A DNA stretch of 64,000 nucleotides from Ascidiimonas meishanensis (GCF_037782385.1 NZ_JBBEXD010000003.1:434001-498000), one strand, 5' to 3'. Shown: positions 43,343 through 52,585, counted from the stretch's first letter. A program made the numbers and translations. Notes: generated from the letters alone by a model not told the origin.

Positions 43343-44150
43343 CCTTTATCTGATTTTCAAGTTGAATAATTTCTTTCCTGTCTTTGTTTTTAATAACATA
43401 TACATGTTTTACATTGGCCATGTCATTAAAAAGTTTCACGGAGATGTTATAATAATTGTCAGAAGTAGTAAGCTCAAAATTCTCTATGGTGCCAATTAAA
43501 ATATCTTTTGGAAAAATAGTTGACATGCCTCCAGTTACAATGGTATCTCCTTTTTTGATGTTTACGTTTTTTGGGATATCAGTAAGTTGAACATACCTGT
43601 AATCTTTCTGGTTCCAAACTAAGGTTCCAAAGTAAGAAGTGTTCTTAAGACTTGCATTTATTTCTGATAAGGAGTTTAATACCGATTGAACAACACTGTA
43701 ATTCGCTGAAGTATTATCAATAATTCCAATAATTCCCTGAGAGCTAATTACCCCCATATCGTTTTCAATACCAAGTGATTTTCCTTTGTTAATAGTTAAA
43801 TAATTATTGGTTTTCTTAAAGCTATTTTTAATAATACTTGCAGTAATTAAATTGAATTGTTTGGTGGAATCCATAGGTATAGAATCTATAACCTCATCCT
43901 GATTCATCAATAAACCACGAAGTCTTTTGTTTTCTTCTAGCAATTGTTGGTTCTGATCTCTTAAACCAAAATAAGATGAAATATCATTTACGGAAGCATA
44001 TAAACCTCCGGTTAACCAGTTGGCAGAATTAATAAATTTACTTCTGTGGTAAGTATGTGATTGTATTGTTAGGCTTAGAGAGACTACAAAGAGCAGAATA
44101 AACAGGAAGAAAATCCGGTTTCTTAAGAAAAATGCTATGATATTCTGCAT
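43335..44150 (-). CDS. mreC: Rod-shape-determining protein MreC
   Basis: This 271-residue bitopic protein has one N-terminal helix (about residues 11-30), a coiled-coil region (about 65-85, QQLLEENKRLRGLL), and a beta-rich periplasmic part carrying GKSLGIENDMGVISSQGIIG and KKGDTIVTGGMSTIFPKDI. MreC links MreB to the PBP2-RodA synthase. It starts 17 bases after mreB. Length is typical for Bacteroidota. Confidence 0.94.
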   Translation of the reverse strand: MQNIIAFFLRNRIFFLFILLFVVSLSLTIQSHTYHRSKFINSANWLTGGLYASVNDISSYFGLRDQNQQLLEENKRLRGLLMNQDEVIDSIPMDSTKQFNLITASIIKNSFKKTNNYLTINKGKSLGIENDMGVISSQGIIGIIDNTSANYSVVQSVLNSLSEINASLKNTSYFGTLVWNQKDYRYVQLTDIPKNVNIKKGDTIVTGGMSTIFPKDILIGTIENFELTTSDNYYNISVKLFNDMANVKHVYVIKNKDRKEIIQLENQIKDE

Positions 44151-44167
44151 GGAGACCTATTCTTTTC

Positions 44168-45196
44168 CTATCTAATAAGAATACTTTTATACCTGTCAAT
44201 GTTTTTTAGTGCAATACCCGTACCTCTAACGACGGCTCTTAATGGGTCTTCTGCTATAAAAACAGGTAAATCTGTTTTTTGCGAAAGTCTTTTATCCAGT
44301 CCGCGAAGCATAGAACCACCCCCTGCAAGATAAATACCAGTATTATAAATATCAGCAGCTAGTTCTGGTGGAGTTTGTGATAGTGTTTCCATTACCGCAT
44401 CTTCAACGCGTAGGATAGACTTATCAAGTGCTTTGGCAATTTCTCTCCAAGTAATCTGTACTTGTTTTGGTTTCCCTGTAAGCAAATCACGTCCCTGTAC
44501 ACTCATTTCTTCTGGTGGAGTTTCTAAATCTTCAGTAGCCGCTCCTATTTGGATTTTTATATTTTCAGCTGTAGTTTCCCCTACATAAAGGTTGTGCTGG
44601 GTTCGCATATAATAGATAATGTCATTTGTAAAAACATCTCCAGCTATTTTAACTGATTTGTCGCACACAATTCCTCCTAACGCGATAACTGCAATTTCTG
44701 TAGTACCTCCCCCTATATCAACAATCATATTACCTTTAGGCTGCATGATGTCAAGACCTATACCTATTGCCGCTGCCATTGGTTCGTGTATAAGATAAAC
44801 TTCTTTCCCATTTACCCTTTCTGCGGACTCTTTTACTGCTCGCATTTCAACTTCTGTTATTCCAGAAGGAATACAAATTACCATTCTTAACGAGGGTGTG
44901 AATAATCGTTTTTTTAATGCTGGAATATTTTTAATGAACATATTGATCATTTTTTCCGAAGCATCAAAATCTGCAATAACACCATCTTTCAAAGGGCGGA
45001 TAGTTTTTATATTTTCATGGGTTTTCCCTTGCATCATATTAGCTTCTTTCCCAACCGCAATAATTTTCCCGCTTATACGATCTCTTGCCACAATAGATGG
45101 ACTGTCTACCACTACCTTATCATTGTGAATGATAAGTGTATTTGCAGTTCCGAGGTCAATGGCGATTTCCTCGGTTAAGAAATCAAAAAATCCCAT
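44168..45196 (-). CDS. mreB: Actin-like rod-shape protein MreB
   Basis: MreB forms membrane-bound filaments that steer lateral wall synthesis. The 342-residue protein carries the actin-fold sites: AIDLGTANTLI (phosphate 1, about residue 13), NMIVDIGGGTTEIAV (phosphate 2, about residue 156) and YLAGGGSMLRGLDKRL (adenosine, about residue 288). ERVNGKEVYLIHEPMAAAIG is the connect region. It lies 64 bases after purH, as in other flavobacteria where purH leads the mre operon. Confidence 0.97.
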   Translation of the reverse strand: MGFFDFLTEEIAIDLGTANTLIIHNDKVVVDSPSIVARDRISGKIIAVGKEANMMQGKTHENIKTIRPLKDGVIADFDASEKMINMFIKNIPALKKRLFTPSLRMVICIPSGITEVEMRAVKESAERVNGKEVYLIHEPMAAAIGIGLDIMQPKGNMIVDIGGGTTEIAVIALGGIVCDKSVKIAGDVFTNDIIYYMRTQHNLYVGETTAENIKIQIGAATEDLETPPEEMSVQGRDLLTGKPKQVQITWREIAKALDKSILRVEDAVMETLSQTPPELAADIYNTGIYLAGGGSMLRGLDKRLSQKTDLPVFIAEDPLRAVVRGTGIALKNIDRYKSILIR

Positions 45197-45260
45197 ATAC
45201 TTTCTTGTTTTTTAGAGTTTAATCAATGGTTTCTAGGGCATGCTATCAAATGTAATGAAT

Positions 45261-46787
45261 TTAATGCTTAAAATGACGGGTGCCTGTGAATACCATAGCC
45301 ATATTATTTTCATTACAATAATCTATACTCAATTGGTCTTTAATAGAACCTCCAGGTTGTATTACAGCGGTTACGCCTGCATCACCAGCAATCTCTACAC
45401 AGTCTGGAAATGGAAAAAATGCATCACTTGCCATCACACTGCCTTTCAGGTCAAAATTGAAATTATTGGCTTTTTCTATAGCTTGCTTTAGCGCATCCAC
45501 ACGACTTGTTTGCCCAGTACCACTGGCGAATAATTGTTTGTTTTTTGCCAGTACAATTGTGTTAGACTTCGTATTCTTGCATATTTTGGAAGCAAAAATG
45601 AGGTCTTCTAATTCTGCTTCAGTAGGCTTATTATTTGTTCTGTAGGTAAGCGCTGCCAAAGAATCTGTTTTAAGATCTTTATCCTGAACCAAAACGCCAT
45701 TTAGGCACGTTCTCACAATGGTTTCAGGCAATAGAGTGGTTTTTTGTACAAGAACAATTCTGTTTTTCTTGGAAGTAAGAACTTCTAAAGCTTCTTTTTC
45801 AAAAGAAGGTGCAATTACCACTTCACAAAAGAGCGAATTAATATCTTCAGCAGTTGCTTTATCAATTTCTTTATTGCTTATTAGAATGCCTCCAAATGCT
45901 GATATTGGATCTCCAGCCAATGCAGCCCCATAGGCTTCTTTGACTGTTGATCTGGTAGCAATTCCGCAAGCGTTATTGTGTTTTAAAATGGCAAATGTTG
46001 GCGCGTCATTTGTAAATTCAGCCATTAGATTTATAGCCGCATCTACATCTAAAAGGTTATTGTAGGAAAGTTCTTTTCCATGAAGCTTATCAAACATTTG
46101 ATCAAAATCACCAAAAAAGAATCCTTTTTGATGCGGGTTTTCACCGTATCGTAATTCTTTACCTTTTGTAATACTGGCTTTGTAAACAGTTTCTTCTTCA
46201 TTAAAGTAATTGAAAATGGCAGTATCATAGTGAGATGATACATTGAATGCCTTTGCCGCAAAGCGTTTACGCTCTTGAAGACTAGTTGTGCCTGCTGAGG
46301 TAGTAATTAAATTTAAAAATTCTGAATAATCATCTACAGAAGACACGCATATTACATCCTTGAAATTTTTGGCAGCCGCACGAATAAGTGAAATACCACC
46401 TATATCTATTTTCTCGATAACTTCCTGCTCTGAAGCGTCACTAGCTACTGTTTTTTCAAATGGATACAAATCTACAATCACAATATCAATTTGAGGTATT
46501 TCATACTCAGAAAGTTCTGCTACATCTGTTGCATTATCCTGTCTGTTAAGAATCCCTCCAAACACCTTTGGATGTAATGTTTTTACTCTTCCGCCGAGAA
46601 TAGAAGGGTAACTAGTTATATCTTCAACTGGAATTACATCAATTCCAAGATCTCGAATGTATTTCTCCGTTCCGCCGGTTGAATAAATAGTAATTCCCAG
46701 CTCATTAAGTTTTTCAACAATTGGTTGAAGGCCATTCTTGCTAAATACAGAAATTAAGGCAGATTTAGCAGTTTTTAAAGTGTTCAT
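45261..46787 (-). CDS. purH: Bifunctional AICAR transformylase / IMP cyclohydrolase
   Basis: PurH carries out the last two steps of IMP synthesis. The 508-residue protein has an N-terminal MGS-like cyclohydrolase domain (about 1-130, with TGGTEKYIRDLGI and GGRVKTLHPKVFGG). The transformylase domain (about 135-508) includes RYGENPHQKGFF, KHNNACGIA and the active-site region SDAFFPFPDCVEIA near the end. A promoter lies just upstream, and the mre genes follow on the same transcript. Confidence 0.96.
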   Translation of the reverse strand: MNTLKTAKSALISVFSKNGLQPIVEKLNELGITIYSTGGTEKYIRDLGIDVIPVEDITSYPSILGGRVKTLHPKVFGGILNRQDNATDVAELSEYEIPQIDIVIVDLYPFEKTVASDASEQEVIEKIDIGGISLIRAAAKNFKDVICVSSVDDYSEFLNLITTSAGTTSLQERKRFAAKAFNVSSHYDTAIFNYFNEEETVYKASITKGKELRYGENPHQKGFFFGDFDQMFDKLHGKELSYNNLLDVDAAINLMAEFTNDAPTFAILKHNNACGIATRSTVKEAYGAALAGDPISAFGGILISNKEIDKATAEDINSLFCEVVIAPSFEKEALEVLTSKKNRIVLVQKTTLLPETIVRTCLNGVLVQDKDLKTDSLAALTYRTNNKPTEAELEDLIFASKICKNTKSNTIVLAKNKQLFASGTGQTSRVDALKQAIEKANNFNFDLKGSVMASDAFFPFPDCVEIAGDAGVTAVIQPGGSIKDQLSIDYCNENNMAMVFTGTRHFKH

Positions 46788-46810
46788 TATGACGGTGTTG
46801 TGATTGACTG

Positions 46811-46839
46811 CAAAAGTAATTTTTTTACCTTAAAATCAA
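46811..46839 (-). promoter_or_regulatory. Promoter of the purH-mreBCD-mrdA-rodA operon
   Basis: On the minus strand TTG (complement of 46837-46839) is followed after 18 bases by TACTTTTG (complement of 46811-46818), an exact TAnnTTTG box. It lies 24-52 bases before the purH ATG. No other promoter of this quality is seen before mreB. Confidence 0.7.
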
Positions 46840-46869
46840 CTCAATATTATGGAATAAAAATGTAAAAAA

Positions 46870-47325
46870 TTAAAGAATTGTAGCAACTTGTTTATTTACA
46901 AATTCTAAGAATTCCTCATCAGCTTTAGAAAAAGGATTAGCTGTATGAGAATCTATATCAATTTGACCAATATTTTCGCCATTTAGGAAAAGCGGAATCA
47001 CAATCTCTGCTTTTACAAAAATACTACAGGCAATATAGTTATCTTGTGCTTTAACGTCTGGCACTACGAAATTTTCATTGGAAACCGCCACTTGTCCACA
47101 GATACCTTTTCCAAATGGAATAATTTCATGATCTGTAGGTTCTCCAGCAAACGCTCTTAGTTTAAGCTCATTCTTGTTGCCATTTTTAAAATAGAAGCCT
47201 ACCCAATCATAATACGCTATTTCTTCTTGAAGCAGCTCGCATATTTGAGTGAGTTTTTTAGAGGTGTCTGCGTCTTCTGTATTTAGAATAGAATTAACAC
47301 TGTTTTTGAGTAGCTCAAAATTCAT
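46870..47325 (-). CDS. GAF-domain free methionine-(R)-sulfoxide reductase (fRMsr-like)
   Basis: This 151-residue single GAF domain resembles fRMsr (MsrC), which reduces free methionine-R-sulfoxide. FGKGICGQVAV carries Cys76 and NYIACSIFVKAEIVIPLF carries Cys100, positions matching Cys84 and Cys118 of the E. coli enzyme; the third cysteine (Cys94 there) is absent. SEIVIPLF-like and QIDIDSHTANPFS segments match the family as well. The ATG at 47325 is chosen because the domain starts there and a TAnnTTTG box at 47345-47352 would lie inside the longer frame from 47388. Other GAF functions are possible, less likely. Confidence 0.85.
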   Translation of the reverse strand: MNFELLKNSVNSILNTEDADTSKKLTQICELLQEEIAYYDWVGFYFKNGNKNELKLRAFAGEPTDHEIIPFGKGICGQVAVSNENFVVPDVKAQDNYIACSIFVKAEIVIPLFLNGENIGQIDIDSHTANPFSKADEEFLEFVNKQVATIL

Positions 47326-47344
47326 GGATGTATTTTTAAGTTTC

Positions 47345-47372
47345 CAAAAGTATTTAAAAAATCGTACACAAA
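47345..47372 (-). promoter_or_regulatory. Promoter of the fRMsr-like gene
   Basis: TACTTTTG (complement of 47345-47352) matches TAnnTTTG and is preceded at 16 bases by TTTG (complement of 47369-47372). Spacing is a little short. Its position supports translation from 47325. Confidence 0.5.
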
Positions 47373-47416
47373 GGAAGCATAAATGCATATTTTTGTTATA
47401 GTTAACAATAAGTCTC

Positions 47417-47944
47417 TTGTTTAAAATTTTAAAAAAATATCAGCCCGCCATTGCTTTTGTTGTGAAGTTTTTTTTAGTTTATGGCGTACTTACCCTACTT
47501 TATAATTATTATTTAAGTCATTACAATCAAGAACCAGATAGCATAACCCAGTTAGTAGCATATCAAAGTGAAAAGTTAATGGATGTAATTAACTATGAAA
47601 GTACTACCCATATTTTAGATGGCGAGTCTTTTGTGCGTTTTTTAGTGCGTGATAAACCCATAGCAGTTATTGTGGAAGGATGCAACTCTATAAGCGTTAT
47701 TATTTTATTTCTTTCGTTTGTAATTGCATTTAAAGGGAGTTTTTTAAATACAATTCTATTTATTTTAGGAGGAAGTTTACTGATTTACTTAGTAAACTTG
47801 TTTCGGATTGTGCTTTTATTGATAGGTTTTTATGAAGTACCTGAATATAAAGACTTTTTACATGCCATTATTTTTCCTTTAATTATTTATGGGATTGTTT
47901 TTTTGATGTGGATGATTTGGGTTTCCAAACTAGCTAAAAAATGA
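47417..47944 (+). CDS. xrtF: Exosortase family protein XrtF (TTG start)
   Basis: This 175-residue membrane enzyme of the exosortase/archaeosortase superfamily cleaves C-terminal sorting tails and may attach the protein to a surface molecule. About five helices hold the catalytic Cys89 (EGCNSISVIILF), Arg130 (VNLFRIVLL) and His149 (KDFLHAIIFP). The XrtF subfamily is confined to flavobacteria. No ATG lies near the start of homology; the TTG at 47417 gives the expected MFKILKKYQ opening. It overlaps the next gene by four bases (ATGA). A TATTTTTG box at 47388-47395 could drive it. No substrate with a PEP-CTERM-like tail appears in this window. Confidence 0.88.
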   Translation: MFKILKKYQPAIAFVVKFFLVYGVLTLLYNYYLSHYNQEPDSITQLVAYQSEKLMDVINYESTTHILDGESFVRFLVRDKPIAVIVEGCNSISVIILFLSFVIAFKGSFLNTILFILGGSLLIYLVNLFRIVLLLIGFYEVPEYKDFLHAIIFPLIIYGIVFLMWMIWVSKLAKK

Positions 47945-48372
47945 AAAAATATTTGAATTTTTTTTGGATTCTATTATTGTTCGTGTTATTGGTTTTGGTG
48001 AGAATGTTTGAAAGTCAATTGTTTTATGATCCTTTTTTGAATTATTTTAAAGGTGGCTTTTATGCTAATGAAGTGCCAGAATTTAATGGAACTAGACTAT
48101 TTCTCAGTCATTTTTTCCGGTACATTATTAATACCGTGATATCACTTTTATTACTTTGGATTATTTTTAAAAACGGTCAATTTATAAAGGTAGCTATAGT
48201 TCTTTATGTAATACTGTTTGTAATTTTAATACTGGCATATTTTTTACTTATTGAATACAAATTAGAAGAGCATCATCTTTGGACTTTTTATACGCGTCGT
48301 TTTCTCATCCAGCCTTTATTGGTATTTATCTTAATACCTGCCTTTTATTATCAAAATAGATTTTCAGAATAG
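47941..48372 (+). CDS. Exosortase F-associated protein
   Basis: This 143-residue membrane protein has four helices and an aromatic, polar stretch (YDPFLNYFKGGFYANEVPEF) between the first two. It belongs to the family always found next to xrtF in flavobacteria, and the four-base overlap shows coupling. It probably forms a complex with XrtF or presents its substrate; its own activity is unknown. Confidence 0.85.
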   Translation: MKKYLNFFWILLLFVLLVLVRMFESQLFYDPFLNYFKGGFYANEVPEFNGTRLFLSHFFRYIINTVISLLLLWIIFKNGQFIKVAIVLYVILFVILILAYFLLIEYKLEEHHLWTFYTRRFLIQPLLVFILIPAFYYQNRFSE

Positions 48373-48714
48373 GTAGTATTGTTTTTTAATTTTTAAAAGA
48401 ACAATACATAAAGAAAGAAAGAAGAATCATATAAATAATGTTTATATGTTTTAGATACTTAGGTCTTAAATAGATTTACTTCCATAACAACGTAATCTTG
48501 AATAGGATAAAATCTTAAAGGAAAAGATAATATTTTCAGATCTTCCTTATTTTACAGAAGCAAAGTTGAACTACGGTATTGCGCAGAAACCACTTTTGTA
48601 CATCTATTTAGCCCAACACTTTTTTGAAATTAAGGTATCTAAAATCTCTACATAAAAAATGAGGCTACTTAATAAGCAGCCTCATTTTTTTTTATAATTA
48701 AAACTATTAAGTTA
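48373..48714. other. Intergenic region between xrtF partner and groEL
   Basis: The 342 bases hold no gene that I can support. The only structure is the terminator at 48655-48689. Confidence 0.6.
48655..48689 (-). terminator. Bidirectional terminator after groEL
   Basis: AAAAATGAGGCT (48655-48666) pairs with AGCCTCATTTTT (48678-48689) in a 12-bp stem with an 11-base loop. Both strands end in a T-run, so it can serve groEL (minus) as well as the xrtF pair (plus). Confidence 0.88.
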
Positions 48715-50352
48715 TTACATCATGCCTGGCATTCCGCCACCCATTGGGGGCATTCCGCCACCTGCAGGAGCATCTTCTTTTATGTCTACTAAAGCACATT
48801 CTGTTGTAAGAATCATTCCGGCAACAGAAGCAGCATTTTCTAAAGCAATTCTAGTTACTTTTTTAGGATCAATAATACCAGCTTTCAGCATATCAACGTA
48901 TGCTTCAGATTTAGCATCGTATCCAAAATCTCCTTCACCTTCAATTACTTTAGCAACTACTACAGAACCTTCTCCACCTGCGTTTTCAACAATAGTTCTA
49001 AGCGGTGCTTCTATAGCACGTGTAACTATTTGTACACCAGTAGCTTCATCTGGATTTTCTGTGTTTACTTTACTTAAAACACTTTTAGCTCTTACTAGTG
49101 CAACACCTCCACCTGCAACAATGCCTTCTTCAACTGCAGCTCTTGTAGCATGCAGGGCATCATCCACACGATCTTTTTTCTCTTTCATTTCTACTTCAGA
49201 AGCAGCGCCCACATAAAGAACAGCAACACCACCTGCAAGTTTAGCAAGACGTTCCTGTAATTTTTCACGATCGTAATCGGAAGTAGTTGTTTCAATCTGA
49301 GCTTTTATTTGATTTACACGTGCTTTAATGTCATCTGCAACACCAGATCCATTTACAATAGTAGTAGTATCTTTATCAATACTCACTTTCTCAGCTGTAC
49401 CTAGCATTTCAATAGTAGCATTCTCAAGTGTAAATCCTCTTTCTTCAGCAATTACAGTACCCCCTGTAAGAATGGCAATATCTTCAAGCATTGCTTTCCT
49501 TCTATCCCCAAATCCTGGAGCTTTTACTGCAGCAATCTTAAGAGCACCTCTTAGTTTGTTAACTACTAGAGTAGCGAGTGCTTCTCCATCAACATCTTCG
49601 GAAATAATCAAAAGAGGTTTTCCAGTTTGCGCTACAGGCTCTAAAACAGGTAAAAGGTCTTTCATTGTAGAAATCTTCTTGTCAAAAAGAAGAATATATG
49701 GATTGTCAAGGTCAGTAATCATTTTTTCTGAATCCGTCACAAAATAGGGAGAAAGGTATCCTCTGTCAAACTGCATTCCTTCTACTACATCTACATAAGT
49801 GTCTGTTCCTTTGGCTTCTTCAACAGTAATCACACCTTCTTTGCCAACTTTCTCAAACGATTGTGCGATTAGTTCACCAATGGTTTCATCATTATTTGAA
49901 GAAATGGAAGCAACCTGCTTAATTTTTTCAGAAGAGTCGCCTACAGATTTTGTTTGTTTTTCAAGATCAGCAACAATTGCCTCTACTGCTTTATCAATTC
50001 CTCGTTTTAAATCCATGGGATTTGCACCAGCGGCTACATTTTTAAGACCTTCCTTTACAATCGCCTGCGCCAGAACGGTAGCGGTAGTAGTACCATCACC
50101 TGCTAAATCATTTGTTTTAGAAGCAACTTCCTTCACCATTTGTGCTCCCATATTTTCAAGCTCATCTTTAAGCTCAATTTCTTTTGCAACAGAAACACCA
50201 TCTTTGGTAACGGTTGGAGATCCAAAGGATTTGCTTATAATAACATTACGACCTTTTGGTCCTAAGGTAACTTTTACCGCATTTGCTAATGCATCTACAC
50301 CACGTTTTAAACCATCACGTGCTTCGATATCAAATTTTATATCTTTTGCCAT
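48715..50352 (-). CDS. groEL: Chaperonin GroEL
   Basis: This 545-residue 60-kDa chaperonin forms the double ring in which GroES caps folding proteins. It matches the family end to end: KDIKFDIEARDGLKRGVDAL at the start, the ATP site with AGDGTTTATVLAQAI (about residue 85), and the glycine-methionine tail (GGMPPMGGGMPGMM). Two long antisense frames cover it, an effect of its codon use. It follows groES by 49 bases. Confidence 0.98.
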   Translation of the reverse strand: MAKDIKFDIEARDGLKRGVDALANAVKVTLGPKGRNVIISKSFGSPTVTKDGVSVAKEIELKDELENMGAQMVKEVASKTNDLAGDGTTTATVLAQAIVKEGLKNVAAGANPMDLKRGIDKAVEAIVADLEKQTKSVGDSSEKIKQVASISSNNDETIGELIAQSFEKVGKEGVITVEEAKGTDTYVDVVEGMQFDRGYLSPYFVTDSEKMITDLDNPYILLFDKKISTMKDLLPVLEPVAQTGKPLLIISEDVDGEALATLVVNKLRGALKIAAVKAPGFGDRRKAMLEDIAILTGGTVIAEERGFTLENATIEMLGTAEKVSIDKDTTTIVNGSGVADDIKARVNQIKAQIETTTSDYDREKLQERLAKLAGGVAVLYVGAASEVEMKEKKDRVDDALHATRAAVEEGIVAGGGVALVRAKSVLSKVNTENPDEATGVQIVTRAIEAPLRTIVENAGGEGSVVVAKVIEGEGDFGYDAKSEAYVDMLKAGIIDPKKVTRIALENAASVAGMILTTECALVDIKEDAPAGGGMPPMGGGMPGMM

Positions 50353-50401
50353 AATTGACTATTTTTTTAGAATTTATTAATTGGAGTTTGAAATGATTAA
50401 A

Positions 50402-50680
50402 TTAAATAACGGCAAGAATATCACTCTCACGCATCATTAAATAATCTGCACCTTCTAACTTGAGCTCTGTGCCAGAATATTTACCATATAAAACAGTATC
50501 TCCTACTTTTACGGTAACGGGCTCATCTTTTGTACCAGGGCCAACTGCCACAATTACACCTTTTTGAGGCTTTTCTTTTGCAGTGTCTGGAATAATAATA
50601 CCCGAAGCAGTAGTAGTTTCTGCAGCAACTGGTTCTACCAGCACTCTGTCTGCTAATGGTTTAATATTAACTTTACTCAT
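50402..50680 (-). CDS. groES: Co-chaperonin GroES
   Basis: This 92-residue 10-kDa lid of GroEL has the usual IKPLADRVLVEP start, the mobile loop (VEPVAAETTTASGIIIPDTA) that touches GroEL, and the end (YLMMRESDILAVI). Upstream DNA has no CIRCE element (no TTAGCACTC repeat), so HrcA control is unlikely at this site. It forms an operon with groEL. Confidence 0.97.
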   Translation of the reverse strand: MSKVNIKPLADRVLVEPVAAETTTASGIIIPDTAKEKPQKGVIVAVGPGTKDEPVTVKVGDTVLYGKYSGTELKLEGADYLMMRESDILAVI

Positions 50681-50771
50681 TTGTATAAAATTTTGTTTGA
50701 TTAATGTTTTAACGTTCCTGCATTATAGACAGAAATTGTGCCAACTCATATTTACTGACATGTATACATAA

Positions 50772-50804
50772 AAAAATGCCAGCTTATGACAAGCTGGCAT
50801 TTTT
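50772..50804 (-). terminator. Terminator between secG operon and groESL
   Basis: AAAAATGCCAGCTT (50772-50785) pairs with AAGCTGGCATTTTT (50791-50804), a perfect 14-bp stem with a 5-base loop and T-runs on both strands. It ends the minus-strand operon that finishes with secG. Confidence 0.92.
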
Positions 50805-50824
50805 GATGCTTATAAAGTATTCAC

Positions 50825-51178
50825 TTAATTTGTTTCCGTAGAATCATTTACCGCTGCAGGAGTCTCGGTTTCTTGATTTTCTGCCGGGATTGTATTTTCT
50901 GTATTTTGATTTTCAAGAAGTTTAGAATCTCGGGTAGCTCTACCATCTTTTGCCACCGTATTTGATAGCAATATTAAAGCTATTAGGATAGTAGCTAAAG
51001 TCCAAGTACTCTTATCAAGAAAGTCTCCTGTCTTTTTTACACCTCCAACAACTTGATTTCCTCCGCCTCCAAAAGAAGAAGATAAACCTCCACCTTTAGG
51101 GTTCTGTACCATAATCACTAATACGAGTAGTATAGAAACTACGATGATTAGTATTAAAAAAATCCAAAATGCACTCAT
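50825..51178 (-). CDS. secG: Preprotein translocase subunit SecG
   Basis: This 117-residue protein has two membrane helices (about 4-22 and 56-74) flanking a Gly-rich loop (NPKGGGLSSSFGGGGNQ) that is typical of SecG, and an acidic, disordered tail (ENTIPAENQETETP). SecG helps SecYE and SecA move proteins through the inner membrane. It is last in the operon after lptE and the TPR-like gene. Confidence 0.95.
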   Translation of the reverse strand: MSAFWIFLILIIVVSILLVLVIMVQNPKGGGLSSSFGGGGNQVVGGVKKTGDFLDKSTWTLATILIALILLSNTVAKDGRATRDSKLLENQNTENTIPAENQETETPAAVNDSTETN

Positions 51179-51185
51179 TTCAATA

Positions 51186-52034
51186 TTAATTATTTTGCTG
51201 TATTCTTTTTATCGCCTTAATTTGGTCTGCAAAGAAACCACTTTTTTCCGGATATTTCAAACTTAAAATTTTGAAAGCTTGTACGGCTTTTTTATACTTT
51301 TTTTGTTCAACATAAACCCTTGCAAGTGTCTCTGTCATAAGTCCTTCTGCCTCTATTTTGTTTTCCGTTGCCAAATTAATATTTGGTATCTGCTCTTTTG
51401 AGGGAACAATTTTTGGATTGGTAGAAATAAATCTTTCTATTAACGCAAATTTGCGCTCTTTTTCTGAGAATCCTTTTTTTTGTAGTTGAATTTCTTTTGA
51501 TGTATCTTCTTTTCTTTCAATAGGTTTGGCGGCAGATAATTTCAGCCATTCAGAAAAGGAATGTTTCTCACTTCTGCTAAATTCCAATGGTTTCCCCATT
51601 TCAATTTTTACATCTCGTTCCGGATCTTTGGGTTGAAATAAACCGGGATCTAGTACTGCATTGGCATCACTTTTAGAGCCTAAGTATTCTTCAGGGATAT
51701 GCGCCCTGTCTTCTGCTTTAATTTCTTCTACTTCAACAGGTATATTAGAAAGTTGTAAAGAGTGTTCCGTAATTGCTTCTGCTATGCTATTTTGCTTAAA
51801 CTCTTTTGAAGTAATAAAATCAAAAAGAATGGCCCTGTCTGTAGTTAGTGAAGCTGTTTTTTTAAGTGCTTGATTGTATTTAAAGCTTTCTAGATTTTTT
51901 AACCCTTTAAGGTGAATGGCGGCGGCAGCCTGAAAATATGGATATGCCTCCAATACTTTTTCTAGTTCTGCAGTTTGCCCCGGGTCTATATGTCCTGGGT
52001 TTTGAAGCAAATATGTGAATTCCGAAACTACCAT
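51186..52034 (-). CDS. TPR-like cytoplasmic protein of unknown function
   Basis: This 282-residue protein lacks a signal peptide and membrane helices. The N-terminal part (about 1-80) is helical with LEKVLEAYPYFQAAAAIHLK, the middle is charged and probably disordered, and the C-terminal helix pair (ETLARVYVEQKKYKKAVQAF, KYPEKSGFFADQI) is a single TPR-like unit. The gene lies between lptE and secG with gaps of 3 and 7 bases, an order that I recall from other flavobacteria. A role linked to envelope biogenesis is suggested only by context. Confidence 0.8.
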   Translation of the reverse strand: MVVSEFTYLLQNPGHIDPGQTAELEKVLEAYPYFQAAAAIHLKGLKNLESFKYNQALKKTASLTTDRAILFDFITSKEFKQNSIAEAITEHSLQLSNIPVEVEEIKAEDRAHIPEEYLGSKSDANAVLDPGLFQPKDPERDVKIEMGKPLEFSRSEKHSFSEWLKLSAAKPIERKEDTSKEIQLQKKGFSEKERKFALIERFISTNPKIVPSKEQIPNINLATENKIEAEGLMTETLARVYVEQKKYKKAVQAFKILSLKYPEKSGFFADQIKAIKRIQQNN

Positions 52035-52037
52035 ACG

Positions 52038-52547
52038 TTACCAGTCTGCTAATGAAGCATTAAAAATATCCTGACCTATCCGCTCAAAAATTGCTTCATG
52101 AGCTTCAGATTTAATAGATTCAATGGCTGTGGATGCAGGGTAGTCAAAGAAAAATGAAAATCTACGTTCAAAATCTTTTTCATCCTCTACGTTATTTGTA
52201 TATCGTAGACTCACCGCAATAGTAAGTCTATTTTGTGCTGCTGTTTGATCTGCAGTAGCACTATTAGGGATGATTCTGTATTCTACAATTTCTCCTTCGT
52301 AAACCAAATCGGCATCAGCAGTTGTTAAATCCAGGTTGGTTTGGGTTACAATTAGGTTTTGGAGAAATTGAGTGAAATCTCTATCCAGTCCCGGTTCTAT
52401 AATGGGTGCGTTGTTTTGAAAATAATTTACTTGAAAAGTTTTGGCATTACCTGTGTTACCTCCCGTAAAGTTATAGGCACCGCATGCACTCAGAAAAATG
52501 CTGGTAAAAATTGTAATTACTATAATCTTACATATTCTCATATTCAT
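52038..52547 (-). CDS. lptE: LPS-assembly lipoprotein LptE
   Basis: LptE plugs and stabilises the outer-membrane LPS translocon LptD. The 169-residue product has a lipoprotein leader ending in LSAC (about Cys22). A GAYNFTGGNTG stretch follows, then the two-helix/beta fold of the Bacteroidota LptE family (FQVNYFQNNAPIIEPGLDRD is typical). A second ATG at 52541 could also be used. It lies between the sigma-54 regulator and the TPR-like gene. Confidence 0.9.
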   Translation of the reverse strand: MNMRICKIIVITIFTSIFLSACGAYNFTGGNTGNAKTFQVNYFQNNAPIIEPGLDRDFTQFLQNLIVTQTNLDLTTADADLVYEGEIVEYRIIPNSATADQTAAQNRLTIAVSLRYTNNVEDEKDFERRFSFFFDYPASTAIESIKSEAHEAIFERIGQDIFNASLADW

Positions 52548-52585
52548 ATAAACCTTAAAGATAAGATCATTATTTTAATTCATAT

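Noticed and set aside
48722..50380. Long plus-strand open frames (139-193 residues) across groEL
   Set aside because: They are antisense to a fully conserved groEL, lack a leader and have the Ser/Thr-rich composition that arises from its codon use. No known protein is recognised in them.
50681..50770. CIRCE or sigma-54 site before groES
   Set aside because: No TTAGCACTC-N9-GAGTGCTAA repeat is present. A TGGCAC stretch on the minus strand lacks the GC at the correct distance for a sigma-54 promoter.
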